In this document: positions 10,786 to 22,919 of the stretch, one piece after another
How positions within the stretch are numbered: the first letter of the stretch is position 1
Layout of the letters: each line of letters starts with the position of its first letter
Source of the DNA: Diabrotica undecimpunctata
Taxonomy: Eukaryota; Arthropoda; Insecta; Coleoptera; Chrysomelidae
Assembly: GCF_040954645.1 (NCBI RefSeq)
Contig: NC_092809.1
Span: 128,267,914 to 128,331,913 of the forward strand
Direction: 5' to 3'
DNA length: 64,000 nucleotides
The notes under the pieces: generated by a model
Database searches by the model: none
What the model was told of the DNA's origin: nothing
What the model saw: the letters and a program-made list of their open reading frames with translations, nothing else
Translations under genes and position numbers: made by a program

Positions 10786-12527
10786 ACAGGATATTAGTGA
10801 CTGTCGATATAAACAAAACAACCAGTTTATTAGGGCTGCAGTCAGAAGGTTGGCCGAGATGTTAGAGACTTTTTGTCTAGCTTTTGGAATTCTTTTATTT
10901 CTTTTTCAAAACATAGTCGTTGAGATTATTTACAATAAACTTTGACACTCAACATTAATAACAAAAATGTAAAATATAATAATGGACAAAATACATTCTA
11001 AAAATTTTGGTAAGGATAGTAAAAACTCAATTTATTTCGTGACATCTTTTGATCAAAAAATAATTTTTATTCTGATTGTGTCCTAGAAAGTTGGGAAACA
11101 CCAAGTTGTACACAATATCGTTGATTTCTTAAAAAAAATAAAGTATTGATTTTTTGAAAAGTAGTATGGTGAGGATGAATTTTGTATAATTGGTTATGGA
11201 AAAACGAAGGGAGTAGAATAGAGACTCTAGAATAGATAGTATGCTAGAAAGCAGTGTGTTACAAGTTGTGTTTTTGTGTAGTTAATCCGATGATTGCAGA
11301 ATAGTGAAAGGCAAAAAGAGACCAAGTTAGAATTCCAAACTCTTTGTATCCGAAGAGCTTTCAGTTTCTGTGAGTAAAGAATAGCAGCATTACATAAGAT
11401 CCTTGGGACTAAAGATTGCTGGTCTTATTTTGAACAAGTCGGAGATTTGACTGCTATTTTGAAACATTGTGAAAGGAGAAAGCAGATTTGCACAATCAGA
11501 ATAACACGTTTGTTGGAGAACTTAGACAGTTTGTGATAACACAGTTAAGAAGAATAGGTGTCCATAGGAAAACGTCGCAGAGCCTACATTAAAGGTCAGT
11601 CAAAGTATTTGTGATATAAGAGTTCTGTTTGTATTGCATACCATATTTGTTTTTAAAAGCCACATAAATTTGTTATTATTGAAAGATAAAATATTTATCC
11701 ATAATTTCTTAGTATTTGGTTGGTTTCCTAAACATCACATTCATCAAGCCTTGTTATTTTCTGTTGTGAAAATCAAAATATTTTAGTGCTTATGTCTGTG
11801 TTTTGTACCATAATTATGCTTAACGTTATGTTTATATACCTTATGTTTTGTTGTTAATATTTGTTCTGTTATCGATCCGTCTGTCCTAAAGGTAGCTTGA
11901 TGTTCACCTACATTATTTTCTCCTGTGATTTTAATTATATTTTTAATTGACATAAAAATATAATTACTAATCAAAAAGTACAGCCGATATAGAGTAAAAT
12001 AGAGTGAAATACCTATTCTATTTACCTACTCTCGTACCCGTAGATAATACGTCTTTTAAAATGAACGGCTTTAAACACGGACGAAATCATCAAGGATAAT
12101 TTACCACCAAATTGAACAGAACAAATGAGGTGGACATAAAACCAAATGGAAATGGTGTCAGACCCTCTAAGTACTTAACAACCCCCCAATATTCCACATA
12201 GTGCTTCACAATATCGGTCAGTTCTCCCTCTCTACACGTCGAACGGCACCGTTTTAAAATTGAGGTTAAAAGGGTAATGACAAACTTGTAAAGTTGACCT
12301 TTAAGCTTTAACTAGATTTTGTAATAATAATTTTTATAAAATCTAATTAAGATGTAAAAAATAGTATTCTCGTACGTAATGTTTTCTTCTAAATGAACAG
12401 TTTAGTAGCATGAACTCATTAATGCAAGACTTTAAAAAGAGAGAAAACTTAAAATAAACATGGATGGATAAGAAATGAAATTCTAGAACCTATGAAAAAA
12501 AGAAAAATTTACAAAAATAAAGACAAC
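10786..12527. other. AT-rich non-coding stretch
   Basis: No gene recognised. The segment ~11100-11610 ends with the same TAAAGGTCAGTCAAA string as the one ending near 10200. Short open frames near 11783-11974 show no motif. Confidence 0.4.
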
Positions 12528-13200
12528 AATTAGATTAGATTAGATTAGATTAGATTATATATGGTCGTTAAAACTATGCAATCTCACCGCACTTCGACCT
12601 GTAGAGATCTTTTCTGCATCTCTCTGCATCTTATTCTAGTTGAACTTTAGGATGTCAATACTTCGGACGATGATAATTAGCTTCCAAAGTGACTTGTTTG
12701 GGACTTATTTCCTATGTCAAAGGGTACTGAACTGACCTCTCCTAGAAATTTTGGTCGTTTACAGGACAGCGCTACGTAGTTGCATAGTATATGTTCGGCC
12801 GTTGTTTTTTCGTTGTTACAGAAACGACAGCTTAAGCTATCTGATCTGCCCATTTATTTAAGATGATATCTCAGAGGACAGTGACCAGTGAGAAGGCCAG
12901 TGACCATTTCTTTGTTGCAATTGGCGACACTTTTATGAGCTTTTATGTTTGCCTCTGTCCTGGTGTATTAGTGTAATCTAAGCTGATTTCTGAATGATAA
13001 TGTTGATGAATTCTCAGGTCCGGAATTTCTCTCTGATGTGGTTTTTTGATAGTCCACAGAAGGGTTCTGAAACCTGAAATGGGATATTAGCGCCTTCTTT
13101 TGCAAGGCTGTCAGATTCCTCATTTTCTGAAATTCCCTTGTGACCTGGCACCCACATCAAAATTTGTTATGTTTCGCTAGCTTTTTGAGAGATTTTTACA
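12528..13200 (-). pseudogene. LINE 3' end with RNase H and (TAATC)n tail (R1/I-like)
   Basis: On the minus strand 13180-13030 encodes WVPGHKGISENEESDSLAKE, the RNase H motif with catalytic-type Glu/Asp. It is followed by LTGHCPLRYHL and SCRFCNNEKTTAEHIL, the conserved Cys/His tail of R1/I-type LINEs. It ends at 12528-12557 in five to six copies of the pentamer TTAGA (TCTAA on the element's strand), a simple-repeat 3' tail. In-frame stops show it is dead. The upstream RT is absent. Confidence 0.8.
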
Positions 13201-13247
13201 GGCACAAACCAACTTTGACTCACAAGTAAATGACGTTAGAGCCTTTA

Positions 13248-13565
13248 AGGCTAGATATGTTCTTTATGAGAGGTCTCCATGTAGTAGGTAATCGTATGCC
13301 GTCATCTCTTTTATTAAGTCAATTTGGTCTTTTTTCAATTTCTATGGCTTCTCTAATAATTCTTGGTTTATAGAAGCGGATGAGAGCTATGGTTCTGGAT
13401 TTTTTAAAATCAATTTTGTGACTTGTATAAAGATAGTGTTGACATTAAGCTAAAATTGAATCGGAGTTGCTAACAGAAATGGAATGTTCATAAATCTTAT
13501 TTTGAATTCTGCGATTTGTTTGGCCTTTATAGAATTTATATGCACAAGGAATTTCATAAACTTCA
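13248..13565 (-). pseudogene. Penelope-like element, GIY-YIG endonuclease fragment
   Basis: The minus strand reads YEIPCAYKFYKGQTNRRIQ, a GIY-YIG-type segment (GQT-R core). It continues to KSRTIALIRFYKPRIIREAI and on to RDDGIRLPTTWRPL. The last part matches the PLE at 63608-64000 (RLPATWRPL), so the two belong to related PLEs. Stop codons interrupt the frame after SILA and after KRPN. RT and terminal repeats are not present. Confidence 0.75.
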
Positions 13566-13679
13566 TGTTGTGAATATATATATACAACAAACATGCAAAC
13601 ATACTTATTAACTACTACTTTAGAACAATTATCTGCTAAATTTATACAAGGACAAAAAAGAGTATTTTCTATCTAACTT

Positions 13680-14178
13680 AGCACTCCGGACTCCCAAACT
13701 CTTGACCAACTTATATCTAATCCTCAAATTGAAAACTCGTCACTGATGCCTTCTCCTTAACACGTAATAGAAAAAAGCATAAAACACGTGAAGAAGAAGT
13801 CAAAAATGGATCCCACAGATAAATCCAAAATATCAGATGCGGCAAAGCAAATAATTAATGGTATTTACATCAACAGCCCCCAAAGCTTTTCTACTCCTCC
13901 AGATCGTCTCGCCTTTCTTGAGAACGCCCCGTTAAGTATTAAACTCTTTTTAGAAGCACAGCAAATTACTTTCGACATTAATTCACCTTTATTTGATATG
14001 TATGCAATCTATCCACACCTAACCACCATATCACTAAAAAATAAGTTCACAAGAATATCAAAGAAGTTCTAATAGGAATTACCTTCAGAATTAGACGGCA
14101 CATATAGCCAAGTATCACAAATAGTTCTTGATACTTCTGACGATGATGAACCAACCGAACATTCACAATATTTTAAAA
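13680..14178 (+). pseudogene. ORF1 of an I-like LINE
   Basis: The longest open part is 13788-14072 (94 codons, Met start upstream of KSKMDPTDKSK). The same frame continues upstream to ~13690 across one stop (...SLMPSP), and a decayed continuation downstream (ELPSELDGTYSQVSQ, DTSDDDEPTEH) stops before the endonuclease. No zinc knuckle is visible. It is called ORF1 only by position, directly upstream of an APE endonuclease. Confidence 0.5.
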
Positions 14179-14191
14179 AATCCAATCACTA

Positions 14192-14842
14192 ACAACTTTC
14201 ACACTTATTCAATGGAATTGTGACGAATTCTTTTGCCGCTTAGAAAGAATCCAACACTTATCAGCGACACCAATCCAAATATAATATGCCTACAAAAAAC
14301 CAATTTCAAACAAAATCATAATATTAATCTTAGGGGTTATAAAGGATATCATCACGTAAGAACAGAATGCCTCAGAGTGAGTGTAAAAACCTCAATTTTT
14401 GTCGAAAAAGACGTCTATTCAAGACATTTGTCTTTAGTTACAAACCTAAAAGCAATCGCAGTAACCCTATGGTACCCTAAAAGAATAACGATTTGCAGTA
14501 TATATATCCCACCACGTTACAGTCCTAATGAAGCTGAATTGGTAGACTTTATTGTTCAACTTCCAGCACCATTTTTAATTGTCGGAGACTTTAATGCCCA
14601 CAATATTGCATAGGGTTCACAAACCCTATCGACCGACAGAGAAAAAGTTGTAGAGAACGTACTAAACATTACCGACAGTTGTTTTCTAAATAATGGTTCC
14701 AACACTCATTTCAATATTTCAACAGGAAGTTACTCAGTGATTGATCTAAGTTTATGTGATTTCAAAATATATCCTTCTCTACCATGGAATGTTTTAGATG
14801 ATCTGTATGATAGTAACCATTTTTCCATCTTCATAATATAAC
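14192..14842 (+). pseudogene. APE endonuclease domain of the I-like LINE
   Basis: The ORF2 start region reads LIQWNCDEFF then PNIICLQKTNFK, the usual QWN and LQET motifs (the catalytic Glu of LQET is Lys here). It continues with SIFVEKDVYSRHLSLVTN, YIPPRYSP and LIVGDFNAHN (GDFNAH catalytic motif intact). A stop follows, then GSYSVIDLSLCD and LYDSNHFSI (SDH motif degraded to SNH). In vivo this domain nicks target DNA for retrotransposition; this copy is inactive. Confidence 0.8.
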
Positions 14843-15235
14843 AAATAATGAATAAAAATCACCAGGAACAACAATAAAGTAAAAAATTTCTAATGCTGAC
14901 TGGGCAAATTTCATAACTGAAGTAGACCGCCAAATGGAACAAATTTTCTTTTCTGGACGTATAGATAATGATGTAGATAATTTTAACAAATGCACTATCT
15001 CTTCTGCTGACATTTACGTAGGAAAAAGTATAATAATATCTATAAAAAAATAACACCTTGGTGAAAAGAACGTTGTGCAACTGCTGTAAAAGAATACAAA
15101 ACTGCTCTTTATAAGTTCTGCCGAAACAAAGTGACGAAAACCTTATTTGTTTTAAGAAACTTAGGGCCAAGGCGAGCAACATTTTAAAAGAAAGTAAGAA
15201 ACACTCATGAAAAAAATACATTTCCACTTTAAATA

Positions 15236-16500
15236 ATACTGCTCCTGCTCAAGTCTGGAAGAAAATTAATCAAACACGGGGAAAAATACGCGTACAATAA
15301 TTCCAGCTATTTTATATAAAAGTAATTTATTTACCGATGATCAAGAAACCATTAATGTAATTGCCGAAAATTTCTATCAACGGTTTAAAAACAAGAACGT
15401 ACTGAAAGAAACAAATCTTCATGTAAAATATCCTTCCCAATCTCTCACATTTGACTCTACTCTGCTGAACCCTCCGTCTACACTACTCTATCTCTTAATA
15501 TTCTTCCAACTAGAAAACATGCAGCTGCAGGTCTCGACAACATCCCCTTATATTTCTCAAACATCTTCCCATATCTGTCGTTAAAAAACTTCTTATACTG
15601 TACAACATAATATGGACCAATCAGAAATTCTCAATGTTATCGACGGAATCTATCGTTATACCAATTAAAAAATAGAAGAAATCGCCAAATAATCCAAATT
15701 CTTACCGTCCTATTTCACTAACATGCACCTTTTGTAAGCTGATAGAAAAATATAATAAACAGAAGACTTGTGTAGTATCTAGGAATACACAAAATTTTAG
15801 ATTCAGCTCAATCCAGATTCCATCCATTTCAAAGCATGGCTGACAACTTAGTAATGTTACAAACAAAGATCACAACCTCCTTTCAAAATAAGCAAGATTT
15901 AATACCAACATCACTTGACATCGAGAGCGCCTTCGACACTCTATTACGTCCTACTGTATTGACCAAATTAAAAGAATACAATATTACGGGAAATACATTA
16001 TCTTTATCGAACAGTTTCTCTCTAATCGATGCTTCAAAGTATTAGTTAACGGAAAAGCTTTCTCAATATACGTTCAGGAAAACGGGGTACCCCAAGGCAA
16101 AGATATTTGCAAAAATATTCACAACCCAGTGAAGTACAACTTATATGCTAACTACCTAATTTTATATTGCTGCAGTAAAGATACGTTCACAAATACAAAC
16201 TTAATCCAAAAAGTAGTAAATGAACTATCTTCTAAGTCTATAAGTTTTGGTATGAATTTCTCTGCAGAAAAATCAAAAGTATTCAAATTCTGTCTAAATA
16301 CACGTAGCATATTATTACCTTAAATTACATTAAATGATAATCCGCTCACAATAGCTATTGAACACAAGATACTAGGTTTAATTTTTGATAGTCGACTAAT
16401 ATGGAAACCACAGATTACAAACGTCAAAGCTAATTGCTTAACTAGATTATATTAAGATAAACAGATCTCTTATTCTCTTTTGACTGGATTGTGGATGCTT
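15236..16500 (+). pseudogene. Reverse transcriptase of the I-like LINE, decayed
   Basis: The N-terminal TAPAQVWKKINQTRGK linker is seen at 15236. Motif A is PTSLDIESAFDTL (15911-15950), motif B is NGVPQGKDI (~16085), and motif C, normally YADD, is LYANYLILYC at ~16140, so a catalytic Asp is lost. KEYNITGN and ISFGMNFSAEKSKVF support the assignment. Many stops and frame changes occur. Confidence 0.75.
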
Positions 16501-16849
16501 TGTATACATGTTAGCATTAAAGATTCATTTAAGGACTTTTGACATTATTCAGAATACCGAATTACGAATATGTCTCGGAGCTTACAAATCCAGTCCCGTC
16601 GAAAGTCTTCGCTGCGCCATAGGTGAACTAGAGCGTCTTAAAGTCAAAATAACCCTATATATAAGCTAATTTACAAACCCCATAATTGTGAGCCTAAAAA
16701 TAAGTACCATACATTACCTCAAATTTTACTTTCCCTTTCACGACCTGTTGATTTTTCAATAACAGATACTCATAATACTGACATCAACTCCTCCTTGGAT
16801 TAATAACATAACAGTAATTAACTATTCGCTTAATTATTATCAAAAAAAT

Positions 16850-17343
16850 AATACCAAACGAGAAATTTTGAGGCAATATTTCCTAGAGCTGGTCAACACA
16901 AACTTATATGACGAGATTTTCTACACAGATGCATCTAAAACTGAGACAGTTGTCGGATATTCTGTATCAACTGCAAATAGTATCGTTCAGAAGTTCTGCT
17001 TTCCACCATCTACCTCTATCCCTACAGGAGAGCTGTACACCATCCTTCAAGTATTAAAATACTATTGTAACCAAACTAAAGCCAAGAACACTGCAATATG
17101 TACAGATTCGATGTCTTTCATTGACTTGATTAAAAACATATATTCCGAACATCCATCAGTTCATGCCATACATGAAAAAACAAACTGTCTTACGTCTTCT
17201 GAAACAAACATAAAATTAATCTCAATTCCTTTACACGTTGGCATTTTAGGTAATAAGACTGCTGATACTGCTGCAAAAGAAGCAATTACAACTAAATCAG
17301 ACATCAAATCTATTCAACTAGCATCCGATCTTACCTCAGGCTA
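16850..17343 (+). pseudogene. RNase H domain of the I-like LINE
   Basis: An open frame of 158 codons from 16868 shows the RNase H signature. FYTDASKTET is motif 1 (Asp). TGELYTILQVLKYY is motif 2 (Glu). AICTDSMSFIDLI is motif 3 (Asp). LHVGILGNKTADTAAKEA corresponds to the HxGIxGNxxAD box. A stop ends it, and a tail with GTSLT follows. It is the best preserved domain of this 4-kb LINE. Confidence 0.8.
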
Positions 17344-18031
17344 AGAATTCGTCACACACGGCTAACATATAGACACCTGATGGCTTCAGAAAAATCACCT
17401 GTTTATGAAAAGTGGGGAACATCATTAACCGTATAACATATTCTTAGACACTGTATCAAGTACAAGCAAGACAAAAAATACTCTATACAAAGTAGACTTG
17501 TTCAGTAAACATACTAGATTTCATTTGAGAAACGAATTTGTACTACAACTTTTAGTGTTAACATTTTTTTACTTTTTTCATTGTCTTTATTGCAAATATA
17601 ATGTTATGTAAAATGTATAGTAACAAAATTGACCCAGTGTCAATAACCTTGTAGTTCAGACACAATAAACTAAATAAAAAAATATTTTATCTACGAGCAA
17701 TAGCTTAAAAGTTATTCTAAATGTTTTAGTAATTTTACAATACCAGTTTTCGTTAACAAAAATTATTTTTTTACCTTTTTTTATTCATGTTTAGAGACAA
17801 GCTGTTCATACTGTTAATATGTACCAGAGTTTTGTACAAGTTACACATGATCTCCGCAGAATTATCAGATGTTCATTATTTTATGAGTTATCTTATTGAA
17901 AAAGAAACCATCTTTTGTATAAACAATAGGAATAACTTTTATACATAATTTGATCTAAATCTATTGGTGTTAGTTAAGCATTAAATACCTTTTGCCGCAA
18001 TAATAAAGATGTATGTTGGTTTTTAGGATAC
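17344..18031. other. LINE 3' UTR and intergenic sequence
   Basis: The I-like LINE seems to end near 17690 with an A-rich AATAAACTAAATAAAAAAAT tail. Nothing recognisable follows up to the P element's target duplication. Confidence 0.4.
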
Positions 18032-18039
18032 CAATAAAC

Positions 18040-18635
18040 CATCGAGTTAGAATCTATGGAGAGGGCATCACGTGTCTAAAAACGACCTCACTTCGGCCAT
18101 ATTGTTTTGACACTTTTGACAGATCGTATATGTTTATTTACGTTTGTTGTTTTTCGAATATTTTTAGTTTTATAATACTTTTATAGAAACTGTAATAATA
18201 TATTGTGATAGTGCATAATAATGGTTTCTTGTTCTCAACGTAGTTGCAGTGGCAGAAGCAATGTTAATAAAAAATCTTCAGGAATAACGTTCTACAGGTT
18301 AGTATACAAATATGTAAACAAAGTAATGGCCCGTACTTCAGAGAATAAATTAATAGTATTTGACTGTATTAATTTATCTTTATGTATAATATATCGTGTT
18401 TTTAGTGTTTACCGCGGGATAAATAAATCATATTTTATTAAAAATGTATTGCACTTTGTAGATTATGATTAAATCTTCTGAATAACTAGTCATATTTTTA
18501 TAGTAGTTTTAATATTATTGAGTCCGGCCATGATCCCACCGCCATATTGGTATCACCGTTAGCCACGCCTACCTACGCCGTTTTTAATACACACGTTAAT
18601 ATGCTCATAGCTTCTCCATAGATTCTAACTCGATG
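18040..18635 (+). mobile_element. P-type DNA transposon, internally deleted
   Basis: A 596-bp element is bounded by a perfect 23-bp terminal inverted repeat beginning CATCGAGTTAGAATC and a perfect 8-bp direct repeat CAATAAAC (18032-18039 and 18636-18643). Eight-bp duplications are the P-superfamily hallmark. Inside is a short open frame resembling the start of a THAP domain, the DNA-binding domain of P transposases, ending at a splice donor. The rest of the transposase is absent, so the element is non-autonomous. Confidence 0.75.
18221..18297 (+). CDS. THAP-like first exon of P transposase (partial)
   Basis: The Met-start peptide begins MVSCSQRSC and continues through ...KKSSGITFYR. It has the paired cysteines (C-x4-C) and the ITF(H/Y)R run of THAP zinc fingers. 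The last codon is split by AG|GTTAGT, a good splice donor, and THAP exons often end at this place. The later Cys/His ligands are missing because the downstream exons are deleted. Alternatively it is a 26-residue coincidence; the enclosing P-type ends make that less likely. Confidence 0.5.
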
Positions 18636-18805
18636 CAATAAACCTAATTATTTTTGCTGTTTTTTTATTAACAAGTTAATTGTACAACTATTTTAATACG
18701 TCATTTGAAGCTTTTGCAGAATGTTTATGAATATACAATTTTACGATTTTATTTTAAAATCATCTAAAAAATGCATTTTTCCCGTTAATTATTAATTAAA
18801 CCCCC

Positions 18806-20598
18806 TCAGAATGACAAATAACCAAGTGACACCAACATACCCTTATATATAAAACGTCTTGTTGCACAAAAAAGAAGAGCCAGGCACATATGGCAAAGAA
18901 GTTGCAATCCTATAGATAAAAATGAATACAAAATATTAACACGGCAACTTAAAACTGCTCTATAAGACGCGAGGAATGATACATTTCTGCCTGGCAAAAG
19001 AAGACTACAGCATCTGGAAAGCAACGAAATAATTCAAGAGGCCTACACAGCACATACCATCTCTAAGGGAAGCCGATGGAACTAGGGAAAAACTGAACAA
19101 GAAAAGGCATTAATCTTTGCTACACATCTCTCACACGTGTTTGGGGCACCTGAAATTAATAACAATAATAATGAAGAACAAGTTAAAAACTTCTTAGACA
19201 CTCCATGCGCAATGATGGTATCAAGCAAATGCTTTACTCCTAATAATGTGAAAGAACAAATTTCTAGATGCAATAACTACAATCGACTTCGACATGATCA
19301 CTGGGTTTATATTAAAAAAATTACCGATAAAAGCAATTGACCTACTAACAATGATATACAAAAGTATAGCCTACTACTCGATTAATTGGAGGTTCGCACA
19401 AATAATTATGATTAAACCAAATAAACCACCAAATATTACTACTTCATATACACCAATCAGCCTACTTCCAATAATGTCAAAAATCTTAGAAAGACTTCTG
19501 CTCCAAAGAATCTCAGAAGACAACGAAATTAATTCAGTGATCCCTACACCAGTTTGGTTTCCGCGAAGCCCATTTAACTCTACAACAATATCATAGGATT
19601 GTTAAAAACATTAATGTATGCCTCGAAGAGGAGAAAATTTGCACTGCTGCCTTCCTGGATACAGAACAAGCCTTCGATCGTGTTTGGAATGACGGCCTTC
19701 TGTATAAACTTAAGTCATCCTTTCCCACTTCTCACTATCTATGTACTCTTAAAGTCATACCTCACAGAACGTCACTTTCAAGTCAGATTCCTTACAGAAA
19801 CCTCTCATTACTATCCCATAAAATCCGGTGTCCCTCAAGGAAGTATCCTGGATCCCCTCCTGTACCTCATATACACTGCTGATATCCCAACAACAAATAC
19901 GACCACAATAGCCATGTTCGCAGATGACGCCGCGATAATATCCATCGATGATGATCCCCAAGTAGCATCAGAAAACCTTCAAATGCACCTGAATCTACAT
20001 ACTACAAGACTGGATGAATAGATGGAAAATCAAAGTTAACCATACTAAGTCTAGTCAAATTACATTCACCAACAGGAACATCATATGTCCGAGAATGACT
20101 GAATAACATATTACTACCAGTAAAAACAGAAGTCAAATACCTGGGAATAACACTTGATCAAAAGCTCACTTGGAAAGCACACATCTTGGCAAAAAAATCC
20201 AAATCAACATGAAAATACGTCAAATGAATTGGCTAATAGGCCGAAAATCAAAGTTATCTAGAGATAATAAACTTCTCTTGTATAAGTGCATAATAAAGCC
20301 TATATGGACATATGGAGTGCAACTATAGGGCTGTGCAAAGCCTTCTAATACCAAAATCATTCAAAGAATCTAATCCAAAATACTCAGAATGATTTTCAAC
20401 GCACCGTCGTACGTTAGTAACAAAACACTGCATGACGACTCTGGTATACCGTTCGTTGAAGACGAAATCAGCAGACTAATAAGAAATTATTTAGAACATC
20501 TGCCAGCCCACCCCAACGAGGAAGCAAGACAACTACACCTCCAACCAGAAGTCCGACGAAGATTAAAGAGGCAGTGGCCAACAGACTTTATTCACTAA
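18806..20598 (+). pseudogene. Jockey-clade LINE reverse transcriptase, degenerate
   Basis: Order: linker with KRRARHIWQRSCNP; IISLLP-type motif (SYTPISLLPIMSKILERLLL, ~19450); motif A FLDTEQAFDRVWNDGL (~19655); motif B KSGVPQGSILDPLLYLIY (~19820); motif C MFADDAAI (~19915, catalytic Asp pair kept). The C-terminus near 20290-20598 reads IWTYGVQL and DEISRLIRNYLEHLPAHPNE, typical of jockey. The endonuclease is missing (5' truncation), and several stops and frameshifts break the frame. It ends in an A-rich tail near 20790. Confidence 0.8.
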
Positions 20599-20600
20599 TT

Positions 20601-21193
20601 TCAATATTACATAATTTTAATTTTCATTTCAATTTTAGTTTCAAATTATAATCCTACATTAATTTAATTTGTTAGTGTTAGTATTGGGAGTGTTATCAGT
20701 GGATAATTTCTCCTTTCATGTATGTGCAATACTCACATTTACTAATAGCTTGTAATAGCAGATAAATTTGCAAATTAAATAAAAAAAATTATTAATAATT
20801 AAAAAATAACGGCGCAATCCAGTGCGATGAAGTCCAGTTACTTATTTATAGTAAGATAATATTTGCAGAAAACTCACAGCTTTTCTTACTATCGGTAAAT
20901 TAGGTAAAACTTATTAGATACCTGGGTAATTTAAAATTTTTAACATGGTTTTTTTATTCTTGTTCCACAGTCGTAAAATTAATAAAACTTGGATGACAGC
21001 GGCTAATGATACGTGTGGTTGGAAACAAGGTGAGGTAGCTTTTGTTCAGTACTGACGTTTGGGTCTAGCTGATTTAATTGCACAGTAAGAAACCTAAGCT
21101 ATAATCTTCGGTGTTCCCACATACATATGGTGTTCCCATAACGATGCTCGGACAGAAGAAAACTGTTAGTGCTCAAAAATAAACCCTAAGCAA
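20601..21193. other. Jockey 3' UTR/tail, then non-coding sequence
   Basis: The LINE tail (AAATAAAAAAAATT, ~20780) is followed by ~390 bp with no feature. It ends in the 8-bp hAT target duplication CTAAGCAA (21186-21193). Confidence 0.5.
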
Positions 21194-21562
21194 TAGGGAT
21201 GGCGGTTTTTGACAAAACACCGGTTTTCGGTTATACCGGTTTTTTTTGCTTACGGTTTAACCTGGCGGTTATAACCGGCCAAAAAAACCGGTTTTTCCAA
21301 AAACCGGTTTTCGGTTTTTTTTAATCCAATAGTTACAAAGTTACATTTACAATGCACTTTAGTTTGCGATACTTCATTCGACTCGATATCAATATGATCA
21401 AAATTAGTACTATCGAAAGAACATCAATATCAATATAAATAAAACACAATTTTTAATAAAACCATTTTATTCTAATAATTATTATATTTATTTATTATTT
21501 TATTATTAATATATATATTTAGTGATTATTATTAAATATAATATAGCGTAAGATTAATATAT

Positions 21563-21871
21563 CATCATCATAAGTGGCTCGACAATCCGTTGTGGATCTT
21601 AGCCTGCTCACAAAGAAGTCGCCACTCCTGTCGATTCCTGGCAACTTCCCTCCATCTTCTAACCCCTAGAATCTGTAGGTCTTCTTCCACATCATCAATC
21701 CATCTCGTTCGTGGTCGTCCCCTACTTCTTGTGCCCTCTGGTTTTGAAAATGTTAATCTCTTCGTGTATTCGTGATCTGACATCCTAGCAATGTGTCCAG
21801 CCCATCTAAGTCTCTGCACTTTAACGAATTTCACAATATCTGGATCGGTGTATAACTGATACAGTTCAAAG
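21563..21871 (-). pseudogene. RTE-type LINE 3' end inserted in the hAT element
   Basis: The minus strand encodes KVQRLRWAGHIARMSDHEYT, then SRGRPRTRWIDDVEEDL and VARNRQEWRLLCEQAK, the standard C-terminus of RTE-like LINEs, open to its stop. The 3' end is a short TGATGATG tail. AAGATTAATATAT (21550-21562 and 21872-21884) is a 13-bp target duplication, so the insertion is extremely 5'-truncated (309 bp) and younger than the hAT. Confidence 0.85.
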
Positions 21872-21991
21872 AAGATTAATATATACATATTGCAATAATA
21901 TACAATAAAAGAATATGAAGTAATATTTTAAGTAAAAAAGTATAGGTTAGAAGGTTAAAAATAGGTTATATTATATGAAATGGATTTAGCA

Positions 21992-22919
21992 TTATGTTGG
22001 CCAGTATTTTTCATGAAGCCTATTGAGAAAAACTCGTTCATATATATGTTGGTCGGTTAAGCGCCTTCTCTCATCTGACACAATATCATTCAATGATGAC
22101 ACCAGTCTCTCTGATGCCACCGAACTTCCGACCAACGACATGTATTTTTTTAGGTATAAAAGCCAAGCCTGGCATACAGGTTCTGTTCTGATTCCAGAAT
22201 GAAAACGGATCACTTGGCAGCAAAGGCCGCTGCAGATATAGAGTCAGTTCATTTGAAAAAGAACTTTAAATCTGTGTGTCCTGAGAACTTGAACTGAAAC
22301 CACTGTGCACCAACTCCAGATCGTGTGAAGACCAAAGAGGGTTTGATTTTAAACTTACTTTGGCTTCTTCATTCTGGAAGGGGCAGGAAGGAGAAAGTTT
22401 TCCGTTTTCGGTAAGGTACGTCTTAACTTCCGAGCCTAAATTGGATGTGACTGTTTCCACTATATACGGATTCAGATATAGTTTTTTGAACCTCGGGTCC
22501 GTGATTGTAGCATGGCACAGCAGGGGATTTCGTAAAAGCTTAGTGCCCCTCTCTTGAAGGCTAGTTATAAGCTTTTGGCATAACTTTTGAGCTGTACTAA
22601 GGTTTGGCTTGAGGTTTTTTAAAAATCTTTCGATAATAGACACAAGGGGGATAACAAGGCTAGCAGTAATGTACTGGAAACCCCAGATTTCCTTTGTGGC
22701 CTCATCGAAAGGCGATAAAATGCTTACAATTTCAGTGATTAGTTTTATATCTGAACCAGAAATCATCCTTGGTGCTTTTTTAATCGAGGGATCTACCAAT
22801 ATTGCAGCTATATATGGGGACATTAGTGTGAATCTTTTAAGCATATGGTAGACAGAATTCCATCTGGTTGTAGTCAGATGCAGAGAGCAGTAAACCAAAA
22901 CTATTATACTACTGCTCAA
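21992..22919 (-). pseudogene. hAT transposase, C-terminal two thirds
   Basis: The first frame (22919-22266) has TTTRWNSVYHMLKRF (the TRWNS motif of hAT) and LSPFDEATKEIWG. It continues with TASLVIPLVSIIE and a DPRFKKLYL segment. The second frame (22213-21992) holds the dimerisation region YMSLVGSSVASERLVSSLND, then RRRLTDQHIYERVFL, the hATC signature. A frameshift separates the two. The BED finger and first catalytic region are gone. The element probably belongs to the hAT-Ac/ZBED group. Confidence 0.85.

Noticed and set aside
12528..12557. Interstitial telomere
   Set aside because: The unit is TTAGA rather than TTAGG and sits exactly at the 3' end of a LINE, so it is a LINE tail.
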